From positions 355 to 14,673 of the forward strand of contig DHMK01000049.1 of the NCBI GenBank assembly GCA_002405755.1: 14,319 nt of DNA. The letters are read 5' to 3'. The position numbers were made by a program, and so were the translations under genes. Shown here piece by piece: positions 6,620 to 13,478 of the stretch; the first letter of the stretch is position 1, and every line of letters begins with the position of its first letter. Under the pieces are notes generated by a model, which was given only the letters and a program-made list of their open reading frames with translations, was not told the DNA's origin and did not search any database. This stretch comes from Clostridiales bacterium UBA4644. GTDB taxonomy: Bacteria; Bacillota; Clostridia; Oscillospirales; Butyricicoccaceae.

Positions 6620-6636
6620 GAAATATTTCTAATTTT

Positions 6637-6665
6637 ATAATATAGCATAATCATCCATATGTCAA
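6637..6665 (-). promoter_or_regulatory. Near-consensus promoter of the secreted-protein operon
   Basis: On the minus strand a perfect TTGACA (6660-6665) and TATTAT (6637-6642) are spaced by 17 bases. The predicted start near 6630 leaves a leader of about 93 bases before the ATG at 6536, which is long compared with the neighbouring genes. Confidence 0.88.
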
Positions 6666-6731
6666 TGACATTTTTTGTTTTTCCGTGGAAAAAGCACAAA
6701 TTGCAATAAGATGACCACCCTGTATGTATGC

Positions 6732-6754
6732 AAAAAAGCTGCTTTCGCAGCCTT
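6732..6754 (-). terminator. Intrinsic terminator of the metallo-beta-lactamase gene
   Basis: On the minus strand AAGGCTGC pairs with GCAGCTTT (one G-T pair) around a GAAA loop, and the T run continues to TTTTTTG. It lies about 15 bases beyond the stop of the gene at 6770. Confidence 0.82.
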
Positions 6755-6769
6755 TTGCGTTGAAACGCG

Positions 6770-8368
6770 TTATTTGTCCCACTTCCGGATGAGCTCCTCC
6801 AGCTCGGAGGCCAGCCGGCGCAGATCCCGATTGGCTCCGCCCTTGCTGGCGGCGATAAGCTCCTGCAGGGCGCGGCCCTGCTCCTGCAGCGCCCGGAAGG
6901 CAGCCGTGTTGCCCTGCTCGGCGGCGGGCTGACGGCGCTCCGGCGTCTTGCCCTCCCGCAGCATCCGGTCGCCCAGCAGATCATAGACCTCGCCCAGCTC
7001 CGGCGCATGGGCGGAAAAGCCCAGCCTGCACAGGCGCTCCGCATAGGCGGGAGCCACCTCCGCATCGCCATGGACCACGAACACATGGGTAGGCTTGGGA
7101 GAATAGGCCTGGATCCAGTTCAGCAGGCCGGTCAGCCCCGCATGGGAGGAAAGGCCCGGGAAGTTGACCAGTTCCGCCTGGACAGCGATCTCTTCGCCGA
7201 ACAGCTTGACGGAGGCAGCGCCGTCCAGCAGACGGCGGCCCAGGCTTCCCTCTGCCTGATAGCCAACGAACACCACGCTGCATTCCGGCCGCCAGAGATT
7301 ATGCTTCAGATGATGCCGGATGCGGCCCGCATCGCACATGCCGCTGGCGGAGATGATGACCTTGGGTGTCTTGTCGTCGTTCAGTGCGCGGGATTCCTCT
7401 GTGGTCTCCGTCAGGCGCAGCTCCGGGAAGGTGAGCATCCGCACATCGTTTTTCACCAGCTCCACGGCCTCCTCATCCAGATACCCGGTGAGGTCGCCGT
7501 CGAAGATGGTGGTGGCGGCCTTGGCCAGCGGGCTGTCCACATAGACCGGGAAGTTGGGGAAGGAGGTCACCTGCCCCGCCTGCTTGATCTCCCGGATGAA
7601 ATAGAGCAGCTCCTGGGTGCGGCCCACGGCAAAGGCCGGAATGATCACATTGCCGCCGCGGGCAAAGGTCCGGTCCAGAATCTCCGCCAGTTGATCGGTA
7701 TATTCCCCTTCGCGCTCGTCGTGCTCCCGGTCGCCATAGGTGCTCTCGGTGATCACATAGTCCGCCTCGGTGATATAGGAGGGGTCCCGGATGATAGGCT
7801 GCTTCACATTGCCAATGTCGCCGGAAAAGACCAGCTTACGGGTCTCTCCGTTTTCCGTGACCCAGAGCTGGATCATGGCGGAGCCCAGCAGATGGCCCGC
7901 ATCTACAAACTCCGCCTCCACGCCGGGGCACAGGGTAAACCGCTGATGATAATCGTGGCATTCCAGATGAGCCAGCGCATTCTGCGCATCGTCCACGGTA
8001 TAGAGCGGTTCCACCGGTGGGCGGCCCGCCCGCTTGCCCTTCTGATTGGCCCACTGGGCGTCGCTCTCCTGAATATGGGCAGAGTCCAGCAGCATGATGC
8101 TCATGAGCTGGCCGGTGAGCCGGGTGGTGACGATGGGGCCGGTATAGCCGTTTTTATAGAGCAGAGGCATCCGGCCGGTGTGGTCGATATGGGCGTGGGT
8201 CGCCAGCACCAAATCCACCTCGCCGGGCGCAAAGGGCAGCGCATTTTCCTCCACCTCGTCCCTTCCCTGCTGTAGGCCGCAGTCGATGAGGATGCGCTTG
8301 CCGCAGGCGTCCAGGCAATGGCAGCTGCCGGTGACGGCCCGGTCCGCGCCAAAAAATGTCAGGTTCAT
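6770..8368 (-). CDS. Metallo-beta-lactamase / beta-CASP (CPSF-like) RNA-nuclease family protein
   Basis: A 532-residue protein of the MBL-fold beta-CASP family, whose members cut RNA with two zinc ions in the cytosol. Metal ligands are visible: THAHIDHTG (His58, His60, Asp62, His63), AGHLLGSA (His159) and FSGDIGN (Asp184). The beta-CASP part follows, with ITESTYGDR (motif A, about Glu208), IIPAFAVGRTQELL (243-255), SASGMCDAGRIRHHL, FPGLSSHAG and FVVHGDAE near the C-terminal end of the core. The last 65 residues form an Ala/Glu/Arg-rich, probably helical extension. This is the CPSF/YSH1-type branch rather than RNase J; the substrate cannot be told from sequence. The start at 8368 follows AAAGGAGGGC at 7-8 bases; the frame upstream runs into the promoter region. 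It has its own promoter and terminator. Confidence 0.92.
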   Translation of the reverse strand: MNLTFFGADRAVTGSCHCLDACGKRILIDCGLQQGRDEVEENALPFAPGEVDLVLATHAHIDHTGRMPLLYKNGYTGPIVTTRLTGQLMSIMLLDSAHIQESDAQWANQKGKRAGRPPVEPLYTVDDAQNALAHLECHDYHQRFTLCPGVEAEFVDAGHLLGSAMIQLWVTENGETRKLVFSGDIGNVKQPIIRDPSYITEADYVITESTYGDREHDEREGEYTDQLAEILDRTFARGGNVIIPAFAVGRTQELLYFIREIKQAGQVTSFPNFPVYVDSPLAKAATTIFDGDLTGYLDEEAVELVKNDVRMLTFPELRLTETTEESRALNDDKTPKVIISASGMCDAGRIRHHLKHNLWRPECSVVFVGYQAEGSLGRRLLDGAASVKLFGEEIAVQAELVNFPGLSSHAGLTGLLNWIQAYSPKPTHVFVVHGDAEVAPAYAERLCRLGFSAHAPELGEVYDLLGDRMLREGKTPERRQPAAEQGNTAAFRALQEQGRALQELIAASKGGANRDLRRLASELEELIRKWDK

Positions 8369-8408
8369 AAAAAAGCCCTCCTTTGAGCATTTGCGTCCAT
8401 TTTGCTTG

Positions 8409-8437
8409 ATTATAACACATTCCGGCGGATGAAACAA
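8409..8437 (-). promoter_or_regulatory. Promoter of the metallo-beta-lactamase gene, overlapping a palindrome
   Basis: On the minus strand an extended -10 (TGTTATAAT, TATAAT at 8409-8414) lies 17 bases from TTGTTT (8432-8437). The -35 box covers the loop of the inverted repeat at 8420-8450, and the spacer covers one arm. The 11-base string GATTATAACAC seen here on the plus strand recurs at the promoter of the DivIVA-like gene (12455-12465). Confidence 0.75.
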
Positions 8438-8450
8438 TCATCCGCCGGAA
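8420..8450. repeat. Perfect 13-bp inverted repeat
   Basis: TTCCGGCGGATGA (8420-8432) and TCATCCGCCGGAA (8438-8450) are exact reverse complements around AACAA. It lies 24 bases after the glnN stop. Neither strand carries a T run after the stem, so it is a poor intrinsic terminator. Because it overlaps a promoter, an operator or a protective 3' hairpin for glnN mRNA are the alternatives. Confidence 0.85.
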
Positions 8451-8474
8451 CAAAAGGCCGCTTAAAATAAAATT

Positions 8475-10583
8475 TTACAGAATGCCGTAAAGCAGATCGG
8501 TATAGGTGGGCATGGGCCAATATTCCTTGCCCAGCAGCGTCTCCAACCGGTCGGCCGGCCCGCGCAGCGCCTCCATGGCGGGCAGAAGCCTCTCCTGGAA
8601 GAACCGGGCCTTTTCATAGCCGTCCTCCATGGCGGCACCCTTGTCCAGCAGCTTTTCCAGCTTGCCCAGCGCCAGCCGCAGGGCGGCGGATGCAGCGGAG
8701 ACCTCCTTCAAGAGGCCTGCCTCCAGCGTCACATCCAGCGTCAGGCCGGTATCCTTCAGGCGGCAAAGGGTCTCCGCCAGAAAGCGGGAATACGCCGTGA
8801 CAGCGGGAATGATCTGCCGCAGCGCCATCTCCACCATGGTGCTGGCCTCGATCTGCACCGTCTTGCAATAGCTCTCCAGCCGGATCTCATAGCGGGATTC
8901 CAGCTCCTTGCGATTGAAAACGCCATGCTTTTCAAACAGCTCCACGCTCTTCTGGGTGATGAGCTCGCCGGCGGCGTCTACCGTGCTGGCCAGCTCCGGC
9001 AGGCCCCGCTGCCGGGCCTCTCTGCGCCATTCCTCGGAATAGTTATTGCCGTTGAAGATCACCCGGCGATGGTCCCGCATCACATCCCGCACGATGGCGC
9101 GGCATTCCTCATGAATATCCTCCGCCTTTTCCAGCCGGTCGGCGATGCGGCTGACGATCTCCGCCACGATGGTATTGATGATGATATTGCAGTCGGCGAT
9201 GGACATGGAGGAACCCAGCATCCGAAACTCAAACTTCTTCCCGGTGAAGGCGAAGGGCGAGGTCCGGTTGCGGTCGGCAATATCCTTGGGCAGGTCAGGG
9301 ATGGTGGTAACGCCCATCTGCAGGTTGCCGCCCTGCCGCAGCGCGGAGGGCTTGCCGGTGGAAAGCTCGTTGAGCACGTCGGTGAGCTGATCGCCCAGAA
9401 AGACGGAGATCACCGCCGGCGGCGCTTCGTTGCCGCCCAGGCGCTGATCGTTGCCCGGGCCGGAGACGGAGACCCGCAGCAGCCCGGCGTATTCATCCAC
9501 CGCCCAGATCACCGCCATCAGAAACAGCAGGAACCGCTCGTTGCTTTCCGCCGTCTTGCCCTGATCCAGAAGACTCTTGTTGCCGTCCAGATTCAGCGAC
9601 CAGTTATTGTGCTTGCCGCTGCCGTTGACCCAGGCAAAGGGCTTCTCATGGAGCAGGCAGACCATATCCTTCCGCAGCGCCACCTTTTTCAGCGTCTCCA
9701 TCATCAGCTGGTTCTGGTCGCAGGCGATGTTGGCCGAAGCATAGACCGGCGCCAGCTCGTGCTGGGCGGGGGCGGCCTCGTTGTGCTCCGTCTTTGCGGG
9801 GACACCCAGCTCCCAGAGCTCCTCGTCCACCTCGCGCATATAGTCTATGATGCGCTCCTTGATGTTGCCGTAATAATGATCGTCCAGCTGCTGGCCCTTG
9901 GCGGGCTTTGCGCCGAAAAGCGTCCGGCCGCAGGTGAACAGATCGGGCCGGCGGGCAAACAGCGCCTTGTCCACCAGGAAATATTCCTGCTCCGCCCCTG
10001 CCATGGGCACCACCCGGCGGGTCTCGTGATCGCCCAGCAGACGCAGCACCCGCAGGGTCTGCCGCTCCAGCGCCTCCATGGAGCGGAGCAGCGGGGTCTT
10101 CTTGTCCAGCACCTCGCCGCCCCAGGAGCAGAAGCAGGTGGGGATATAGAGGGTATTGTCCTTCACGAAGGCGGGAGAGGTGCAGTCCCAGGCGGTATAG
10201 CCCCGTGCCTCAAAGGTCATGCGCAGGCCGCCGGATGGGAAGGAGGATGCGTCGCCCTCGCCGCGGATCAGCTCCTTGCCGGAGAAGCGCATCATGATGG
10301 AGCCGTCCGGCTGGGGATGGATGAAGCTCTCGTGCTTTTCCGCCGTGGAGCCGGTGAGGGGCTGGAACCAATGGGTAAAATGGGTGGCCCCCTGATCCAG
10401 CGCCCAGCGCTTCAGGCCGTTGGCCACGATATCCGCCAGCGCGGCGTCCTGCATGGGCCGGCCCTGATCGATGATCTTTTTCAGCTGCTTATAGGTGTCC
10501 CCCGGCAGATAGCGGCGCATGGCGTCGTCGTTGAAGACGCGGCAGGCGTAGCGGTTGACGATATCGCAGGATCGCTCGTTCAT
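8475..10583 (-). CDS. glnN: Glutamine synthetase type III
   Basis: A 702-residue GSIII enzyme, the large dodecameric form found in Bacteroidetes, Cyanobacteria and many Clostridia, which makes glutamine from glutamate, ammonia and ATP in the cytosol. The length matches the family (about 700, against about 450 for type I). Motifs include SFPSGGLRMTFEARGYTAWD (114-133), the metal-binding MAGAEQEYFLVD (194-205), TEHNEAAPAQHELAPVY (265-281), KPFAWVNGSGKHNNWS (314-329) and a later RVSVSGPGNDQRLGGNEAPP segment. The long C-terminal region typical of GSIII is present. The ATG at 10583 follows AAAGGAGAAG, behind a promoter with 17-base spacing. No GlnK or GlnR gene lies nearby and I see no GlnR-type site in the leader. 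Confidence 0.97.
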   Translation of the reverse strand: MNERSCDIVNRYACRVFNDDAMRRYLPGDTYKQLKKIIDQGRPMQDAALADIVANGLKRWALDQGATHFTHWFQPLTGSTAEKHESFIHPQPDGSIMMRFSGKELIRGEGDASSFPSGGLRMTFEARGYTAWDCTSPAFVKDNTLYIPTCFCSWGGEVLDKKTPLLRSMEALERQTLRVLRLLGDHETRRVVPMAGAEQEYFLVDKALFARRPDLFTCGRTLFGAKPAKGQQLDDHYYGNIKERIIDYMREVDEELWELGVPAKTEHNEAAPAQHELAPVYASANIACDQNQLMMETLKKVALRKDMVCLLHEKPFAWVNGSGKHNNWSLNLDGNKSLLDQGKTAESNERFLLFLMAVIWAVDEYAGLLRVSVSGPGNDQRLGGNEAPPAVISVFLGDQLTDVLNELSTGKPSALRQGGNLQMGVTTIPDLPKDIADRNRTSPFAFTGKKFEFRMLGSSMSIADCNIIINTIVAEIVSRIADRLEKAEDIHEECRAIVRDVMRDHRRVIFNGNNYSEEWRREARQRGLPELASTVDAAGELITQKSVELFEKHGVFNRKELESRYEIRLESYCKTVQIEASTMVEMALRQIIPAVTAYSRFLAETLCRLKDTGLTLDVTLEAGLLKEVSAASAALRLALGKLEKLLDKGAAMEDGYEKARFFQERLLPAMEALRGPADRLETLLGKEYWPMPTYTDLLYGIL

Positions 10584-10642
10584 AAATGATCTTCTCCTTT
10601 CTGCGGGCGCTTCTCCGGCCCGTGATCAAAAATAATGGAATC

Positions 10643-10671
10643 ATTTTACGCTTTATCTTATTAAAAATCAA
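10643..10671 (-). promoter_or_regulatory. Promoter of glnN
   Basis: On the minus strand TTGATT (10666-10671) and TAAAAT (10643-10648) are separated by 17 bases, about 60 bases upstream of the start codon at 10583. The leader between them is short and without obvious structure. Confidence 0.75.
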
Positions 10672-10698
10672 GCGTTTTCCAGAAAAGACTTGCAGAAT

Positions 10699-10736
10699 AA
10701 AAAACAGCGTCAAAAAGCATTCGCTTTTTGACACTG
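10699..10736 (-). terminator. Intrinsic terminator after the E2-like gene
   Basis: On the minus strand a 14-bp stem (arms 10723-10736 and 10705-10718, one internal mismatch) with a 4-base loop is followed by TTTTTT (10699-10704). It lies 26 bases after the stop at 10763 and ends the transcript before the glnN promoter. Confidence 0.93.
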
Positions 10737-10762
10737 AAGAATGAATATTTCATGAAAATGAC

Positions 10763-11623
10763 TTACGCGATGTCTTCCTCCACGACCTCCAGCCGCTGCT
10801 CCAGCACCTCCGGATTTTCCAGCACCCGGCGGAACAGCCGCATGGAGCGGGCATAATACAGGCCGTCGCAGACGCGCTCGTCTGCCACCACCATAATGGT
10901 GATCACCTTTCCCGGGCGGACCTGGCCGGTCTTTTTGTCGATGACGGGGATCCTCCGCTCCTTGCCCACGGCGATAAACTGCCCCACCGTTCCCAGGTCA
11001 TAGCAGTGGTGATAGATGCCCGGGATGCCCAGCGACTTGAGATAGGTGATGAACACGCTGGTATGGAAGGGGCTCACCTCCACCAGCTTGGCCGGCAGCA
11101 TGCTGCGCTTGTCCAAAAACCGGATCCACCAGAAGGCGAACCGCAGCACCCAGTTGGGCATGATCCGCATGAGCCGGGCGGTCTTATCCGTGCCGTTGGC
11201 CCGCTCCATGCCCTTCTGCGCATAGATCAGCTCATGCATCCGCTCGCGGACCTCAAAAATGTTCTCGTGACCGGTAAAGGGGACCTTGATGGTGGTCTCG
11301 TCGCAGTTGTCCCGCAGCAGCTTTTTCACCGCCATGGAAACATAGATCTTGTCGTTGGCAAAGGTGCGGCCGCCCATGATAAAGCGATTCAGCGCCGGGC
11401 GCTTGGCATAGAGCCGCACGGTGGCCGCCGTGAAAATGTCCAGATAGGTGAGCTCGATGCCCTCCGCCTTTTTCTTTTCGATATATTCGTCCAGGATCTC
11501 GCAGTCGATATCGTCGCTGTAATAGACCTGTGCGTCGCTGCGGGTGGGCATGATGTGCCCCATGACCCGCTCAAAAGGCGTCAATGTTTTCAGACACCGG
11601 GCGTTTTTCCGCTTGGAATACAT
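10763..11623 (-). CDS. E2 / chloramphenicol-acetyltransferase-fold protein with altered catalytic motif
   Basis: A 286-residue protein resembling the catalytic domain of 2-oxoacid dehydrogenase E2 acyltransferases and chloramphenicol acetyltransferase. The supporting segments are VSPFHTSVFITYLKSLGIPG with a following FIAVGKERRIPVI, and the C-terminal ITIMVVADERVCDGLYYARS. There is no lipoyl domain and no E1/E3-binding domain, so it is not a normal dehydrogenase-complex subunit. In E2 and CAT the C-terminal motif is (D/H)HxVxDG with a catalytic histidine; here it reads DERVCDG (248-254), with Glu249 at the histidine position and Asp253 kept. Transferase activity by the classical mechanism is therefore doubtful. 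The start at 11623 has only a weak local GGGGAAG, but see the hairpin upstream. It follows the DivIVA-like gene after 52 bases and probably shares its transcript. Confidence 0.8.
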   Translation of the reverse strand: MYSKRKNARCLKTLTPFERVMGHIMPTRSDAQVYYSDDIDCEILDEYIEKKKAEGIELTYLDIFTAATVRLYAKRPALNRFIMGGRTFANDKIYVSMAVKKLLRDNCDETTIKVPFTGHENIFEVRERMHELIYAQKGMERANGTDKTARLMRIMPNWVLRFAFWWIRFLDKRSMLPAKLVEVSPFHTSVFITYLKSLGIPGIYHHCYDLGTVGQFIAVGKERRIPVIDKKTGQVRPGKVITIMVVADERVCDGLYYARSMRLFRRVLENPEVLEQRLEVVEEDIA

Positions 11624-11634
11624 AGTTCTTCCCC

Positions 11635-11660
11635 GGCAGGCGCTTTCCTGCCTCTCCTTT
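11635..11660 (-). promoter_or_regulatory. Shine-Dalgarno plus hairpin ahead of the E2-like gene
   Basis: On the minus strand a strong AAAGGAGA (11653-11660) lies too far (29 bases) from the ATG at 11621-11623. Between them a 6-bp hairpin (GGCAGG at 11647-11652 with CCTGCC at 11635-11640) directly abuts the purine run. Folding it would leave 11 bases to the ATG. It may be a hairpin-assisted ribosome binding site. Confidence 0.4.
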
Positions 11661-11675
11661 CCCTGTTACGGCAGA

Positions 11676-12419
11676 TCACTTCCGCCAGCCCCGGACCTTA
11701 TCCATCAGCCGGGAGACCGTGGCGTCGCCGGGTCCCTCCGGCGGTCTTTTGTCCTGCGGCGCAGGCTGTGGCTCAGCCGGCTGCGCCGGTGTCTCCCGGG
11801 GCACGCTGCCCAGGATCGTGCCGGACTGACGCAAAAGCGCCTTATCCTCCTCCGTGACGGGGTAGCAGACCATATGATGCGGCCCGTCCATGGCCCGGTC
11901 CAGCAGCTCCAGCGATCGCTCCAGCTTGCGGCAGAGGATCCGCAGCTGCTCCTCCCTGTCCGCGCCCACGACCTTGGCGTTTTGCAGCTGGCGCAGCTCC
12001 TCCTCCAGACGGTCGGCCCGCTGCCGCTGTTCCTCCAGCGCCAGGCGGCTCTGCTGCAGCTCCCGGGGCGCGTTCTGCCCCGCCTCCAGCGTGCGGATCC
12101 TGGCCCGAAGAGTCTCCAGCTCCATGTCCCGAACGGTGCGGCTCCGGTCCGCGGCGGCCCGCAGAGTCTCCAGCTCCTGGGCCTGCCGGCGGTTTTCCTC
12201 CTGCAGGGTCTCCAGCTGCGTCTGCAGCGTCTCCGCCTGCTGGCGGCTGCTCTGATCCTGCGTCTCCGCGTCTGCGGCGGAGCGCTCCAGCGCAGTCAGC
12301 TTTTCCTGCAGCTCCGCAAGCTCCCGCTGCTGGCGCTGCCGCTCCTCCGCCAGATAAGCCACCACATCCTTCTTCCGAAAGCCGCCCAGCAATGACGTAT
12401 GAAAGCTTTGTCTGTCCAT
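11676..12419 (-). CDS. DivIVA-like coiled-coil protein
   Basis: A 247-residue cytosolic protein. Its N-terminus, MDRQSFHTSLLGGFRKKDVV followed by AYL, resembles the short DivIVA-type N-terminal module with its GF-x-(K/R)-x-x-V-x-x-Y(L) pattern, which in DivIVA, GpsB and relatives directs proteins to membrane curvature or the division site. Residues from about 24 to 155 are a long, nearly uninterrupted coiled coil rich in Gln, Glu, Leu and Arg. Then come a more globular stretch, a Pro/Gln-rich linker (about 210-230) and a basic tail DKVRGWRK. The ATG at 12419 was preferred to the one at 12443 because AAAGGAG lies directly before it and would be inside the longer frame. It is divergent from folD and leads the E2-like gene. 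The DivIVA assignment is moderate; the coiled coil is certain. Confidence 0.78.
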   Translation of the reverse strand: MDRQSFHTSLLGGFRKKDVVAYLAEERQRQQRELAELQEKLTALERSAADAETQDQSSRQQAETLQTQLETLQEENRRQAQELETLRAAADRSRTVRDMELETLRARIRTLEAGQNAPRELQQSRLALEEQRQRADRLEEELRQLQNAKVVGADREEQLRILCRKLERSLELLDRAMDGPHHMVCYPVTEEDKALLRQSGTILGSVPRETPAQPAEPQPAPQDKRPPEGPGDATVSRLMDKVRGWRK

Positions 12420-12455
12420 AAGCTGCTCCTTTGCCGATCTCATCTAATATTCAAG

Positions 12456-12484
12456 ATTATAACACGCCTGCCGGCAAAAGGAAA
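12456..12484 (-). promoter_or_regulatory. Probable promoter of the DivIVA-like operon
   Basis: On the minus strand an extended -10 (TGTTATAAT, TATAAT at 12456-12461) lies 37 bases before the start codon. The -35 position (TTTCCT at 12479-12484) matches poorly, so the extended -10 must carry the recognition. The same GTGTTATAATC string occurs at the 8409-8437 promoter. Confidence 0.6.
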
Positions 12485-12536
12485 GAGCTTTTCCCGCATT
12501 TGGGAAATAATTTTAGAATTTGAAGTATCATTTCCA

Positions 12537-12565
12537 TTGCGTCCGCCCCAAAAATGTGGTATTTT
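12537..12565 (+). promoter_or_regulatory. Probable promoter of folD
   Basis: TTGCGT (12537-12542) and TATTTT (12560-12565), with TGG just ahead giving an extended -10, are separated by 17 bases. The start codon is 32 bases downstream. A small inverted repeat TTTCCC-N6-GGGAAA lies further upstream at 12490-12507. Confidence 0.6.
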
Positions 12566-12597
12566 TTAAGAAGGTTCATCAAAAAGGAGAAAAGAAC

Positions 12598-13446
12598 ATG
12601 GCGATCGTAATGGATGGCAAGGCGCTGGCCAAAAAGGTGCGTCTGCAGGTGGCGGAGCAGGCTGCAGCGCTGCCCCGGCAGCCAGGTCTGGCGGTGATCC
12701 TGGTGGGAGACGACCCCGCCTCGGCGGTCTATGTGCGCAACAAGGAAAAGGACTGTCAGCAGTGCGGCATCCGCAGTCTGGAATATAAGCTGCCCGCGGA
12801 GACCACCCAGCAGGCGCTGCTGGCGCTGATCGCCCGGCTCAATGAGGATCCCGCCGCCGACGGCATTCTTGTGCAGCTCCCCCTGCCCCGGCACATCGAC
12901 AGCCGGGCCGTTTTGGAGGCCATTCGGCCGGATAAGGACGCCGACGCCTTTCATCCGGAAAACGCCGGGCGGATGCTCACCGGCGAGCCTGCCGTCTGGC
13001 CCTGCACGCCGGCGGGCGTTATGGAGCTGCTGCACGAATACGGCATCTCTCCGGCGGGCAAGCGCTGCGTGGTGCTGGGCCGCTCCAACATCGTGGGCAA
13101 GCCCATGGCGCTGCTGCTGCTGCGGGAAAACGGCACCGTCACCGTCTGCCACTCCGCCACGCCCGACCTGGAGGAGGAGACCCGCCGGGCGGATATTCTG
13201 GTCTCCGCCGTGGGCCGCCCCGGCCTGATCGGCCCGGCGCAGGTCAAGGAGGGCGCGGTGGTCATCGACGTTGCCATCAACCGCACGCCGGAGGGCAAGC
13301 TCTGCGGCGATGTGGATTTTGAAGCCGTGGCCCCGAAGGTCTCCTATATCACCCCCGTCCCCGGCGGCGTCGGCCCCATGACCCGGGCCATCCTCATGAA
13401 AAATGTCCTGGCGCTGGCAAAGAAGCATCAGGAAGAGGCAAAGTAA
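12598..13446 (+). CDS. folD: FolD bifunctional methylenetetrahydrofolate dehydrogenase/cyclohydrolase
   Basis: A 282-residue enzyme of normal length that interconverts methylene-, methenyl- and formyl-tetrahydrofolate with NADP in the cytosol, feeding purine and formylmethionine synthesis. The catalytic region GDDPASAVYVRNKEK contains Ser42, Tyr45 and the key Lys49. VQLPLP (92-97), CTPAGVMELL (136-145), the nucleotide-binding GRSNIVGKPMA (161-171) and PVPGGVGPMTRAIL (253-266) are all present. The usual KDVDGFH reads KDADAFH (113-119), keeping the second aspartate. The ATG at 12598 follows AAAAAGGAGAAAAG; the frame upstream has no family similarity. It has its own promoter and stands divergent to the DivIVA-like gene. 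Confidence 0.97.
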   Translation: MAIVMDGKALAKKVRLQVAEQAAALPRQPGLAVILVGDDPASAVYVRNKEKDCQQCGIRSLEYKLPAETTQQALLALIARLNEDPAADGILVQLPLPRHIDSRAVLEAIRPDKDADAFHPENAGRMLTGEPAVWPCTPAGVMELLHEYGISPAGKRCVVLGRSNIVGKPMALLLLRENGTVTVCHSATPDLEEETRRADILVSAVGRPGLIGPAQVKEGAVVIDVAINRTPEGKLCGDVDFEAVAPKVSYITPVPGGVGPMTRAILMKNVLALAKKHQEEAK

Positions 13447-13452
13447 AAAGAA

Positions 13453-13478
13453 CCCCCGGCGGCATTTGCCGCCGGGGG
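13453..13478. terminator. Terminator shared by folD and the convergent beta-helix gene
   Basis: An 11-bp perfect stem (CCCCCGGCGGC at 13453-13463 with GCCGCCGGGGG at 13468-13478) has a 4-base loop. The better T run, TTCTTTTTAC, follows on the minus strand; on the plus strand the following AAAGCTTTGTTT is a weaker tail. Confidence 0.85.

Noticed and set aside
5444..6665. Toxin-antitoxin or bacteriocin-immunity pair
   Set aside because: The layout (secreted protein plus small membrane protein) invites this reading, but no leader-peptide motif, transporter or known toxin family is visible, so it is kept only as a hypothesis in the findings and not as an annotation.
5850..6770. Insertion sequence or other mobile element around the AT-rich segment
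   Set aside because: No transposase, integrase, terminal inverted repeats or flanking direct repeats could be seen.
7007..8275. Long plus-strand frame (422 codons) opposite the metallo-beta-lactamase gene
   Set aside because: The opposite strand encodes clear zinc-ligand motifs. The plus-strand translation is rich in Gly/His/Gln/Leu without any recognisable family and has no credible ribosome binding site.
8420..8450. Annotating the palindrome as the glnN terminator
   Set aside because: No T run follows the stem on the minus strand; the next bases are TGTGTTATAATC, which instead form the extended -10 of the next gene.
8925..10589. Long plus-strand frame (554 codons) opposite glnN
   Set aside because: It mirrors the glnN codon pattern and is a composition artefact; glnN motifs are intact on the minus strand.
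11006..12395. Plus-strand frames opposite the E2-like and DivIVA-like genes
   Set aside because: The Leu/Gln/Arg-rich translation is the reverse reading of a coiled-coil gene; no start signals are present.
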